Source of the DNA: Sceloporus undulatus
Lineage: Eukaryota > Chordata > Lepidosauria > Squamata > Phrynosomatidae
DNA: 64,000 bases
NCBI RefSeq assembly: GCF_019175285.1
Contig: NC_056523.1
Span: 206,886,391 to 206,950,390, forward strand
Direction of reading: 5' to 3'
Made by a program: the position numbers and the translations under genes. Below the pieces are notes generated by a model that saw only the letters and a program-made list of their open reading frames with translations, was not told the DNA's origin and searched no databases. Shown here in pieces: positions 25,635-37,053 of this stretch (within the stretch, counting starts at the first letter, position 1; each line of letters begins with the position of its first letter).

Positions 25635-26261
25635 TTCCATCTGTTCTCTGGAACCTGACTCCATTCTAGAACCCAAGACCCTGCTTCAGATGTTGGTTCT
25701 TGGCGGTTGGAGGCCAGAGGCTGTTTCTGTTGTGGCTCCTTGGCCTGACTTGGCTCAGGTCCCCTCCCTTGACCATTCCTCCGTTTCACGGCTTCTCAAA
25801 AGTGAGTGAAGGGCCGAAGAGCAGATGCCCAGCGTGATGAGGACAGCCATGTTGTCCCTCATCTTCCCTGGCTCTCCTTTCACCATCTCTCTCTTTGTTT
25901 GCAGGTCTGCCAAAAAACCTATTCAGGGCTGTTCCCATGCCTCAGGCGCAAAAATACGGACGATGATCAGAGTAGCCCCTGCTTCCTTTCCTTCTTCCTG
26001 TGCTTCCTGTCCTCTGTCTTTCTTTCCTTTTTTTCCTTTCTTCCCCCCTTCCTCTTTCTTACTCCTTCCTTTCTTCCTTCTGGGACATACTAAAACAAAT
26101 GGCGTCCTGTTACTTGCCCACAGGTCAAACCATGTTACAAAAATACTTGCCCATGGCAAGTACTCTTCAATGATCTCTGTGGCCAGTATGGAAACTATCT
26201 CCCAATAATTCCCTATGGGCGTATTTCTCTATGGGCAAAATTTTCCCCAATGATTCTTTAC

Positions 26262-26536
26262 TGGGGCCGGAAGTATGGGCTCTATTAAACCGACAGCGCC
26301 CGCCAAAATAAGCTGCTTCGTGTCACTTTGGAGGTATGCGTTTAATGATGCGTCCCCACCCCCCTCCTCCCCTTCTCCTCTGTCGTCTAAGACGCTCTCC
26401 CCGTTGGAAGCCACGCACCCACAAAGCACACTTAATTGGCCACGCTTCCCGACTCTTAGGAGGCGCCTGCATGATTTAAACAGCATACCTCAACGTGACC
26501 TGAAGCCGCTTATTTTGGCTGTCTGTATGGGGCCAT
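26262..26536. mobile_element. Palindromic MITE, same family as 4031-4263 (noisy)
   Basis: CCAAAATAAGCTGCTTCGTG, CTTTGGAGGTATGCG, then in reverse ATTTAAACAGCATACCTC and CCGCTTATTTTGGCTGTCTG repeat the 4031-4263 design. A half copy is at about 25520-25634. Confidence 0.65.
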
Positions 26537-26679
26537 GGTTTTCTCTATGGGCCAAATATTGCCCAGTGATTCCTCTATGGGCAAGTATGGTTCGTATCTC
26601 TATTGGCAAGGAAATCATAATAATAAACTCACCATCCTCATCACAATAATACTAATAATAATAAATAATTACAGTGTGA

Positions 26680-26917
26680 CCCTTGTTATTACACTGGGAT
26701 TTGGTTCCAAGATTCCCAGTGTTCTACACAAAATCAGTGTCTACTCACGTCCCATTAAATATAATGGGCCATTAGCACACCTGGTTTCCCTTATAAAAAA
26801 TAAAACATTCAAGGTTTGATATTTGAAAATGTATTTTTTTAAAAAACATTTTCAAACCGTTTATGCTTGAATCCGGCCCTGCATAAACAAATCCCGCATA
26901 TAGAAGGGCCGACTGTA
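26680..26917. mobile_element. Tigger-like MITE
   Basis: Starts TACAGTGTGACCCTTG and ends AAGGGCCGACTGTA, complementary-type ends with TA at each side; contains GGTTCCAAGATTCCCAGTG and similar phrases. Confidence 0.6.
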
Positions 26918-27719
26918 ATATCCTTTTCCGTCCCTCTGTAGTCCCCAGATGATCCTTGATGCGGTGATTCCTGAGTTGCTTTTGAAGAGTGCCGAGTCGT
27001 ATGTCTCTAAGGTAATGAAAGTAGGGCATTTCCCCCCCCCCCCCACACCACACACCGTTTCCTCACCTTTTCTGCCCCCGATTCCATTCTTCTTTTGTCT
27101 TCATAGTATAGCAGGTGAATAAACCTTTCAGCTCATGGGTAAGAAGGGCAAACACGGGGGGGTGCGGACGTGCTCCCTTCTCGCTTTTTTAGGAACGTCT
27201 TTTAAGGCTCAGGGCCACCCAAAGAACCATTCCCTTGTGGACCCGGTTCTCTCTTCCATTCTCATTCATTTATTTGTAGCAAATTGGAGAGCCCCTCTTC
27301 CGCCACAGAGGCTGATCTTAAGTCCCAATCGGACCAGCAGGTAAGGTCTGCTCAGTTTGCATCCTGGATGAGGAACCAAATGACATCCTATGAAGATAAT
27401 TATTAATAATAACACAACAACAACAACAGGATTTATTTATATGCCGCCCAGCATGGAATCTGGGTGCTTACAACAGAGGGTTCCCTTGCCCTCAGGCTAC
27501 AATCGAACAGCCACGCCCAAAGGCGAAGGAATGGTTAGGAGGGAGGGGATACAGGTCCAGATTCTTTTCTCCTTCTGAGCCTGGGACCAAGGCCGCGGGC
27601 CCGGCGGAGGGCTCTTCTTCTTAGGCTAGCCCTGGTGGAGCTAGCAGCCTATTTGCTCCCCCAGAGAAAGTGACTGATAAGGAGGGCGGAGCCTCTTTCT
27701 TTCAGCTGCCTAATGGATG

Positions 27720-27765
27720 GATGATGATGATGATGATGGATGATGATGATGATGATGATGATGCA
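27720..27765. repeat. (GAT)n microsatellite
   Basis: Imperfect GAT repeats at the start of the segment found only in copy B. Confidence 0.9.
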
Positions 27766-28144
27766 TGATATTCGTCCCTGTCTGTATTTTCAGTTTTGAG
27801 GGGATCCCTGAACTTTGCTTGAGGGCAGAGGTAATTGTAATACCCACCTGTTGATTCGGTTAATGTAATAGAGTCCATTTCCCCCCTTTCTTCTTTATTG
27901 GAGGACTGTCCAAATCATTCTTTTTTTCTCTTGATAGGAAACCGAAGAGAGGGATCCGCTAGGGCAAGGAAAAGGAGATGGGGAGCAAGTGAATAACTAT
28001 TTCGCTCAAGGTACAAAAAAAGGACACAAACTGGCAGAGGTGAGGCTTTTCCGAACAGGGCCACCCCAGACCATTCCCTTGCAAGCCCCTGTGTTTAAAC
28101 TACTTGAATGCGGTTCATATAACTCTTTGACCTTCTCTCCTTGG

Positions 28145-28830
28145 GTTAAAATCCCCAGCTCCCTGACTTGTTCCTCATACGACATGGTTTCAGATTCTTG
28201 ACCATCTCAGTCACTCTCCTTTGGACGCATGGGTTCCAGTTTCTCCCACATCCTTCTTGAATTGGTGTTTTGCCCAGCATGGACCACCAACATTATTCCA
28301 GGAGAGCCTGCCTGACCAAAGCAAGACTAGATTGCCAGTACAGTGGTACCCCCGGGTTTACAAAATTAATTCGTCCGCCGCCGCTTTCTAAACCCGAAAA
28401 TCATTCGCAGCCGCAAAATGCCATAGGCCGCTACTGGGGGAAAAGCGCCGATTTCGTGAGAAAAAAGCGCCCGAAAAGCACCAAAAATTTTTCGTAACCC
28501 AAAAATACCTTCGTAACCAGCGAACAGTTTTTTTTAATGGATTTTTTCGTAACCCGGAAATTTCGTAAGGCGGCGCATTCGTTATCCAGGGTGGTGTACC
28601 AGTATTACGTCCCTTGATCTAGAGGACTTATACTCCTATTGATGCAACTAAAATAGCATTGGCCTTTTTGCTGGCCACATCGCCACTGTTCATCATGTTC
28701 ACCTTATGGTTCTAGACTCCCAGATCCCTTTCACATGTATAAAGTCTCCTTAAAACAGGTGTCTACCCTAATCTATATCTATGCATTTCATTTTTCCAAC
28801 CCTAAAGAACTCTGAAAGAACTATTTCAAC
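28145..28830 (-). mobile_element. CR1 LINE fragment interrupted by a MITE
   Basis: TCCCCAGCTCCCTGACTTGT, then CACTCTCCTTTGGACGCAT, and after the insertion CTCCTATTGATGCAACTAAA and AGATCCCTTTCACATGTATA are antisense CR1. The two parts adjoin in normal CR1 once the element at 28341-28612 is set aside. Confidence 0.75.
28341..28612. mobile_element. TA-flanked MITE (CAGTGGTACCCCCGGG end) nested in CR1
   Basis: Begins CAGTGGTACCCCCGGGTTTA after TA and ends near GGTGGTGTACCAG before TA. The interior has repeated TTCGTAACCC-type phrases. A TA target and these ends suggest Tc1/mariner or pogo. Confidence 0.65.
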
Positions 28831-30889
28831 TCATGGGCACAAACGGTCCACCCCCTTGTAGCCACATGTTCTCCCCTTCTCACTTCTCTTCCCCTCCGTT
28901 ATTATCGGATTCAGCGCTGAATCCCCTTGCCCGTGGAGACTGTCCTGGGCTCAGTAAGCTTATCTCTCCACACAGCCGAATGACCCGTGCTATGAAGATG
29001 TTTCTAAACGGAGAGGGCTTTCCCTCGCATCGTCCTGTTTGTTTCCTGGCCTTTTCTTGCTCTTTTCAGAGTCCACGAAGTTAGGGGGAACTTCCAATGA
29101 GAAAGCTGTCATCGGGGTTTGCATTTGAGGCGGTGAACTTACTTCTTTCCCGGGTTAAGAAAGGAAGAAAGAAGCCTCTTCATATGTTTTTTTAATGTTA
29201 CAATCCCGCTTTGGGGATTTATCGGAAACTGTTTGTTTTTCTACTTCATCCAAGTCCTCTGCAGGGCTTTCTAATATAATGATCTATGTATTTCATTGCA
29301 CCTTGTCTTTTGATACCAAAGATAAGCGTGGAAGGAACCAAAACTGAGCATTTAAAACCTTCAAGAGACAATAGTCCCCCCCCCTTTTAAAGTTACTCCA
29401 ACCCAAAATCTCACATATTAAAGACCAGGCCCCCCAATAGGAAGGAAGGGACACAATTCCCACGGCTTTTCACTTGGGCCTCATTTTCCCTGGGCTTTTT
29501 CTCTTTTCCCTTCTGACAGGACGATTGGAGCCTTGCATCGGCTGCTTGCAAACGTTCACTGTTGCACCCAAGCAGAGAAGTGGGAATGGCAAAGGCCATC
29601 TCAAACAGATCATTTGGACCTGATGACTATCTCATTACTGGAATCAGAAGAACGTGGGTTACACTCCTCCTCCACAGATGTGCCCATTTTCCTCCTAGGT
29701 GGTTGGGGGTCGGCAGGGGATGCCATTGGCTCTCCTTCCCTCTTAGAGCTGTGATCAGCTTCAGTGTGCCGTCCTCTCTGAAGGCAGCTGAACCTCAGCG
29801 CTCCCTGTTATTTCATATGAAAACTGAGTGAAAGTGAGATTCTGAATGGTTGACGAGTTGCCTTTGGCCAAGGTCGGTACGGAGTGACCCCTCACATGGC
29901 TCATCCCACACGGTAGGAAACCCAACGAGTTTCCCTCCCCTCCCTTCCGGTTGTTTACCAGAAAACCTGCTTTCTCTTCCCGTGAAGGCGATCAGCCGGG
30001 ATTAAGGGACCATTGTAGCAGACCTCAAGGCAACACCCAGACCCTGAAGGAAAAGTGTTGTTTCCATTTGTGACCCCTGGCCACATTCTTGGTCTGCAAT
30101 ACCAACCCAAAGAGCAGGGGGAACAGAAGGAGCTCAAAACGTTACCTGGTCCCGGTTAGTTGGCTTTGAAAGGCAGGCCTTGGGAAGAAGTTTAAGATAA
30201 TAGCCCAATGGGGATTAGAAGTAAGGGAATACAAAACCACACCCTCAACAACCATCTTTTCTGTCCCCTGCAGGGACAGATTATTGAATCTTGGAATCCT
30301 GCTCCAGAGGTGAACTGGTGCACGACATGAAGGCCCTACTTCCTTCCCACATGAGCGCCCTGCATTCTTTCGCTAGTGAGTCTGGTTTCCCTCTGTGCCC
30401 TCTCTCTCTGTTCTCTCTAACTTGGGGATGGTTTTTACCTTCAAGGGAAGACTCCACCAAACCCAAAGTATCTCTCCTCCTTCTCCCCCCACAGAACCAA
30501 AACGACATACCTTCCACTTGGTGCATGGCTTCTTCTACCCCAAGAGCCTCTCTCTCCAGCCGAGGTCTCTAAGGCCATTCCCAGAAGGACTCCCCTCCGG
30601 GACTCCCTGCTGCCTCTGCGCAAAGGGCAAGGATCGGCATCGCGACGGCCTCCCATGCTGGCTGCACCGGAAGCTGCCTGCAGACATTTACCCATTTGGG
30701 CGAGGGATAATCAAAGTTACCCCCACAGAGTTAAAAATGTCCCATCCACGTCGAGCAAGCTGCCTGCCCAAAGTTTCAGGGACGGTGAGCAGCTAGCAGC
30801 CAAAGAACACTATGGCTTAAACTCCCAGAGTAACAGCCGGGTCTCAAATCCCGCTCTGCCACGGAAAGGAAGACCAGAGGGAGGGGGAA

Positions 30890-32630
30890 GGAAAAGAGTG
30901 AGTACTACAGAGACAAAGAAGAAAAAGCCAAAAAAGAAAGGCCGGGGCAGGTGGACGGGCGCAAGAAACGGAAGGAGGCAGGAAAAGGGGGACAAATCGG
31001 GGAACGAAAAGAAGGCAGAACAGGAGAAGGAAGCAACGGAATGGAAGGGATATAGATACTAACAAGAAGGAAAAGGGGAATAGGGACGTCCCTGGATGAG
31101 CCTTCCGGATCTGTCCTATTTCTAGTGCATACCATCCCTCCTTTCTTTTTATTGCATTCCTTTTTTACTTTTAATTGACACCCGTGCGTCCTGCGGTCCT
31201 ACTTATTAACTGGATTTCCCTTCCCCCTTTTCCCCTTCCTTCCTTTTAGCTTCCTTCCTGTAGACCTACTTCCGTACATTTCATCCTTTATTCACTCCCT
31301 CGAGGAAGGGCGAAGGAATTACGGGAACGGCAGCCAGAAGAAAGCAAGTCCGGAGGTAACGGGGGGATGGACGGAGGCGCGGCGTGAATAAACCTAGAAA
31401 GAGTCACGGGATGACATGAATGACTGGGAACGACTTACTTGAGGAGGGAGTGAAGAAAAGAGGAGGTAAACGAATGAATGGGCGAAAAAGGGCGGAGACA
31501 AGCCAGAACAGGGGTACTTGGCGGGATTTCTACCGTCATGCCTGCATTATGGACTGAGGAGAAGGACATCGGATGATCGGAATAGGGGGGGCTCTAAGAT
31601 GATGAATGTCAGTCAGCCAGAATGAGTTGCGGCTGTCTGCATTGGCGCATGCCTGCCTGTACTTCATTAAGTCCTGGCAAAGAAATACGTCAAAGCGTAC
31701 CTAACTGACTTAAGGAAGCAAGGAACTTGGGAAGATAGCAGAAATAAAGGAAAGGCAACGAATTACTAAATCAGTATGGAATGCTACTATATTGTCTAAG
31801 CGCAATACCTACATTATTTAGTTAGCTTATTTCGTTCACTCATATCTCCCTCATGAATTCTGTAAAGAATAACGTGACTCGTGCCTTAAATCACTCATTA
31901 GCATAAGTACTTTACTTACTTTTCTATCTTTCCTTATTTTCATTCACATACTTCAATAATTAAGAATTAAAACTATTCCCAATAATAATCATCATTAAAT
32001 TTTCTAAAACCTTATCCTTCTTCATTCTTTCACCACACAAATATGATTTTTAATATTTACTTCAACTATAATTACTTACTACTTCAATACTTTCTTCACT
32101 TCTTTCTTTCTTTTTTTCCATCATTACTTCCATCCTTCCTTACTTCTTTTTCTTTTTTTAATAATGTTCCATGGAAACGAATCCCTGTGAAACGTTCTTG
32201 AAAGACCTCCATACACTCACCTTTTTCTCCTACCAACTAACTTATTATTTTCCGTCAATTATACATTATTGTTCTTGGAATTTTTCAATTCCTTCTTTTA
32301 CTTCATATAAATCATTTTTTTTAACATGTTCTAATCGCCGTTATAGAATTCTATCTGTAATCGTACTTATTTTTGTTTCTCTATTGGCTTCGTTTGTGCT
32401 CTCTCTTCTCCACTCCCTTTCCCTATTCTTCTTTTATGTCATCCCGTCTCCCCCTTTCTTTCATTCCTTCCTTCCCTAGTCCTTGCTTTCTCTGAGTGCA
32501 ATAAGGACTGAAGATTCATTCTTTCCTTCACGTTGGCCCTCCCTTATGATCCTTCCTCTCTTCCCTTCCCCCTTTTTTCTTCCCTTCTTCCCCTTTCCAC
32601 CACTTACCTTCCTCAATCCCATGCCATTCC
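30890..32630 (+). repeat. Degraded counterpart of the polypyrimidine tract in copy B
   Basis: It sits where copy A has the CT tract but alternates purine-rich (30890-31080, 31300-31800) and pyrimidine-rich (31130-31280, 32000-32600) blocks with irregular sequence. The flanks match copy A on both sides. It looks like low-complexity sequence badly resolved from noisy reads. Confidence 0.6.
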
Positions 32631-33847
32631 CATGGAGAGGCCAGACAAATGGACGGGGGTCTTACTGTTGCCTGAGGCTGGCATGTGGACTTCCCTCCCT
32701 CCCTTCTTCCACTAGCTTTGCCCCCAGCGGGACAAGCCGGCAGCAAAACCCACAGAGGACCCCAGGCATGGGGGGGCCGAAAGGCAGCAGAGCCCAGAAA
32801 GGCACCTCCTGTTACTATTTGTAACATCTTCCATATTTGGTGAGTATTGGCATTACTTGTCTTGTTATTTATTGTTGTTGTTATTATTAATCTTGCATCT
32901 ATCTGTATTGTCGTATTTTATTACTGTAACTTTTACTGTATAGACTGTTTCACTCACTGCTCGCCTTTGTTTAGAAGTTATACTGAACTTTGTTTTAATG
33001 GACTTTTCTAAAATAATTTATATAATCTAAACCTTTATGCGTTACTTTAGTAATTGTGTGTTCATGCACTTTGCTGTTGTTTTCTTCAACCTTCCACCTA
33101 CTGTATATCTCTATTCCACACACCCACAACATATTCTCTCTAGAGAGAGATTCATTAGTATGATCAAGGCCAGCCTTTGTGGGCCAGCGCATTTGAAAAA
33201 TGTGGGAAAGGTATTTCCTGAACCCCAGTGGTTTGCACCAGAGATCTCCATGCACAGTTGGAATGGGAAATTGTCAACTTACTGATTAATTACAGGTTTT
33301 TTTTTCACCTACATAAATACCTGCCACAGCGCGCGGCAGCGCCGCCCCCCCCCCCCCCCCCCCGGCCTCCCTTTCATACCTCCCGCGCTCGCTACCCCCC
33401 CACCACCGCGTTCCAGGTCACCCCCCCTCAGTCACGCGCCCTGGAAGTCCGCACGCCGCACCTCGAGAGAAAGACCGTTTCCCTTTTTCCACACAGTGCT
33501 CGTGGGCCTTTTTATTTGGTGGTACGGCCGCTTCCAAAGGCACACCACGACCCGACTCCCCATCTCTTATGGTGCCCCCCGCTAGTTGCTCCCTCGCCCC
33601 TTCCCCCCCCTCAGCGGACCCCGCGTCCCCCCCCCTGTGTTGCCTGGCCAGCCTCGTCTTCGGCTGCTCCGGGGGATTCTGGCACCTCCGTCCCCTCCAA
33701 AAGAAGAGAAGGATGGGGACAACTCCCAACCGACCCCCTGCAAGGTCTGAAAACGCTCTCTCTGTTTTCCACTGTGTAAAAGGGCCAGACATAGCAAGTG
33801 TCAAGAGTTACAGCCCCTCCCTCGGTGGGCCATAAGACAGCGTTGTT

Positions 33848-34092
33848 GGAATTGTTTGCCTCACGTACTTCCTGACCTTATGGCGACCCTAAGACACAGG
33901 TTTTTATGGTAAGTTGTTTCTTCAGCAGGGGTTTGCATTCATTGCCCTCCTCTGAGGGCCTGAGAGAGTGAATGTAGCTTGCCAAGTCTCGACACCTATT
34001 GCCTCGTCGATCCGAATATGGCCAGGCCGGGATTTGAACCCTTGCTCTCAGAGCCATAGTCCACTGTCAACCAAATGCCACAGTGGCTCCTT
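33848..34092 (-). mobile_element. Sauria-type SINE in copy B
   Basis: Noisier version of the insertion at 20710-20925, at the same place in the duplicate. Confidence 0.75.
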
Positions 34093-34742
34093 GTACTCCC
34101 TTTTACTATTCCAGAATCTGTAGCTCTTGTGGATGTCAATTTCCTGCTAAGGGGGGTTAACTAAAATGCAAAACAATTACTTGAACTCAGTTTCCAGCAA
34201 TGAATTAATCTGAAGATAAAGGAGGAAGGTGGGAGGAGGAGGAGGAGGAGAAGAGACGAAACTGGGACATTTTACAAACACGTGGACAATAGTGGCGAGG
34301 AGAGACCAGAGTATAAACTGGGATGTTCTTGGCAAATCAAGGCAGGGACGCTAGGACTGCTCGGATTTTAAAACAGAGGAACCCGCCTTGTACCATTTGT
34401 CTTGGTCCTCAGGGCCCGCTTTCTCAAGGTGTGATGTGGCTGAAGCCCCCGAGAATAGATGCTGCGTGCTTTTGAAAGCATTTTGGTCTGCAGGCCAATT
34501 AGGTACATCCAATCTGGTCTTTGGTCTTCCCACCTTTTCTACCCCTCCCTCTTTCCAGCATTATGTCTTTTCTACGTAATCCATGCGTATATACACGTAA
34601 TATATGGGAGCTCAGCAGCTCATGGACTACAAAACCGATTTGAACTAAAAAAAACCAGGAGCAGAGAAGGCATTTGAGTGAGATCTCACTCCAAAGCAGG
34701 ACTATTACCTCATGTGCTACATTCAAAGCTATAATGGTTGTG

Positions 34743-35070
34743 TTAGTCTTTAGAATCAGTATGTGGGCGAGATCTTTTAGCACCTTTGAGACTCACAATA
34801 AGTTTGGCAGCATGAGCTTTCCTAGGGAATCGAAGTCTTCTTACCTCATATCTGCGGTTAGACGAAGTGGAAAGGAGTACAGACATAACTGGCTTCAACT
34901 CCACAAAATATATAGCCCTGGTAGTCTCTTGAATCCGTTCTGTAGCGCGATCTGTGGCACTTTTGCGACGAATGAAACGAAGAACCCCGTTTGGCAGCCA
35001 TGCCTTTTCCTAGGTTTCAGTCTGCTTTTTTTCCTCAGATACTGTATACATTTGATGCAGTGGAAAACCA
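34743..35070 (-). repeat. Same interspersed repeat, copy B
   Basis: Counterpart of 21540-21840, with the same two tandem partial units and extra single-base insertions. Confidence 0.55.
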
Positions 35071-35574
35071 CGGGGACAGCCATATATATCCATTGTATGT
35101 GCGAATGTCAGTTCAAATCAAAATCCTCTGTCTGTGGAAATGAAGAAGCGAGAATCCAGTTTCTCTCTGTTACATCCCATGGTTTCATCCTTCTATTTTG
35201 CCCTGTGCCCATCTATGTTAATTTATAGCCGTGTTCACTTACAAATGGCTTACTACTGGGGCTGTTACAGGTGGAGCCTCTTTTTATAATGGATTCAAAT
35301 TCAACCGAGGGCAAAGAGGACACGTTACGCAAAGCTTTTGCTGTGTGAATCCCGACTTTCAGCCTACCTGAGGCAACATTAAAATTACAAAATATAACAT
35401 GTAAAATGTTGTTGTATTATTTAGCCTGCTAAATTTATCACTGAATTCAGGACCACTTACTTCCTCCCCAACACTCTATCAATAGGACAGCAATTTGGTG
35501 TGTGTGTCTTGGATGTAGGGTAAACCACATGTTCTTGGGGAAGAGTTTTTGTCAAATTATGCCTCAGTCTTAGG

Positions 35575-35795
35575 TGCGGTCTACACGGTAGAAATAATGC
35601 AGTTTGAACTGCATTAGCACCCAGGTCATATGCTATGGAATTCTGGGGATCTGTAGTTTTGTGAGACATTTAGCTTCTCTGTCAGAGAGATCTGGTACCA
35701 CAACAACACATATCCCGGGCTTCCACAGGATGGAGCATGACAGTTTACAAGTGGTATCAACTGCTGTAATTCACAGCATAGGAGGCAGTCTTTCT
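35575..35795. mobile_element. Palindromic MITE in copy B
   Basis: Counterpart of 22309-22510 at the matching place in copy B, with the same flanks. Confidence 0.7.
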
Positions 35796-36332
35796 TAAGT
35801 CATCACACTTTAACTCCTTCATGGCTCCATGCTGTGGGAATTCTGGGAATGTTAGTCTTGCTGTGCACAAGAGGTCTCTGAAGAAGGGCGAAATTCTTGG
35901 TCATGCTCAACTGGAGGGCAATTTGGACTCCCTTCCCATGGAGGCTGAGGAAGAGTGTTGGTCTGAGCGGGCTTTGAGATGAGAGGGCCCACAAGGAGTG
36001 CCTTTCTCCTAACCCAAGGTCGTGATTGCCTTTTTGTTTGTTTTATCTATATTTGTTATTTTATTTTAATCTGTACACAGGAGGAGAGAGAAAAAAACGA
36101 AAAAATCGGGACCATCAACATTGCGGGCGGGCCCAGGGGCTGCATCTGCACTACAGGAACAATCCACTTTGAGATACTTTAACCGCCAGGCTCCTGCTAC
36201 AGAAAATTCCTGGGAAATGTAGTTTTGCGAGGACACTTCGCTTTGCTCTCAGGTGGGCAAACTCTGGGGGGGGGCGGGGGGTTCGGAGGCAAACTACCCA
36301 CTTCCACAATACGCCGGATGGAGCCGCGTGCC

Positions 36333-36599
36333 GTTAAAGCGGCGTCGGAGGCTGGGAAAGGGGCGGGGAGGCAGGGGCGTGCCCCCTGAACCCTCCGCCC
36401 CTCTCCAGCCAGTCAGGCTGAATTCGTTAAAGCGGCGTCAGGGGGCGGGGTAGGGGGCAGGCCCTTGAACCCTAATCCCCGCCCCTCTCCACTCAGTCAC
36501 GTCAGTCGGGCTGAATCTGTTAAAGCGGCGTCATAGGCCAGGGGGCGTGGCCCCGAAACTTAGTTCCCGCCCCTCTCCCAGTCAGTCCGGCTGAATCCG
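36333..36599 (+). repeat. Promoter minisatellite, three units of about 93 bp
   Basis: Units begin with GTTAAAGCGGCGTC at 36333, 36426 and 36519. Each carries a GGGGCGGGG-type box, then a CCCGCCCCTCTCC box and a TCAGTC...GGCTGAAT end. Unit 1 is preceded by sequence like the end of a palindromic MITE common in this window. Confidence 0.85.
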
Positions 36600-37036
36600 G
36601 GAAGTAGAAACAGGGAGGGAAGGAGAGAGAGAGAGCGCGCAAGAGCCTCTGTGGGTCACGTGGCCTAGAGAGATTCTGACCCCCTCCTCCCCGCCCTTTG
36701 CAGGAGCGGTTGCTATGGACGCGTGGAGTCGAGTACTGTATTGGCATTGGGCGATTGAGGCTCTTTAGAACGGGGGCGTGGCTTTTCCGCTCCTCGCGGA
36801 AGGGGCGTGGCTGTTGTGCGCGCGTGGGGGGCGTGGCCAGGGCCCTGATCCGGGAGGCTCCGATTGTTGCGCCCTTGTTTCCCCTCTCAGGCGGAGGTTC
36901 CGAGCCAGAGCGCGGTCTTCTCACGCAGAGCCTTCGCCTCGCCCCGCCAGGGCCCCGGCCCCGCTACCTGCCCGGCGGTCCCTCCTTCCCTTCCTCCTCC
37001 CGTCCTCCGTCCGATCGATCGTCTCCCGACCCGGAC

Positions 37037-37053
37037 ATGTTGCCCAACACAGG
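37037..37053 (+). CDS. HSDL2: HSDL2 coding exon 1 (MLPNT + split Gly)
   Basis: The ATG opens MLPNT, identical to the human N-terminus, followed by two bases of a split Gly codon and a GTAAGC donor at 37054. The ATG has G at -3. It lies at the 3' edge of the CpG island. Intron 1 is 11,168 bp, which is common for a first intron. Confidence 0.95.

Larger units (their letters stand above)
23507..26974. other. Sequence lying between copies A and B
   Basis: Contains 5S-SINE pieces, GTCCTCC-rich stretches (24080-24500), MITE pieces and a repeated CTCTATGGGC phrase around 26200-26600. No gene seen. It is unclear whether this belongs here or came in with the misassembly. Confidence 0.5.
27715..29038. 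other. Segment present only in copy B
   Basis: Copy A passes from the GGAGCCTCTTTCTT block directly to TTCCTGGCCTTTTCTTGCTC, while copy B has about 1.3 kb between them, holding a (GAT)n microsatellite, a CR1 fragment and a nested MITE. It could be a real structural variant or sequence lost from copy A. Confidence 0.6.
26975..36866 (+). repeat. Duplicated segment, copy B (joined to HSDL2 exon 1)
   Basis: Collinear with 16260-23506 but longer: it has about 1.3 kb (27715-29038) absent from copy A, a different and longer low-complexity tract (30890-32630), and many single-base insertions. Because it runs on into HSDL2 exon 1 it is the copy in true genomic position. Confidence 0.85.

Noticed and set aside
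1-36000. Exons of PTBP3, expected upstream of HSDL2 in human gene order
   Set aside because: No RNA-recognition-motif coding sequence was seen on either strand; it may lie beyond the window.
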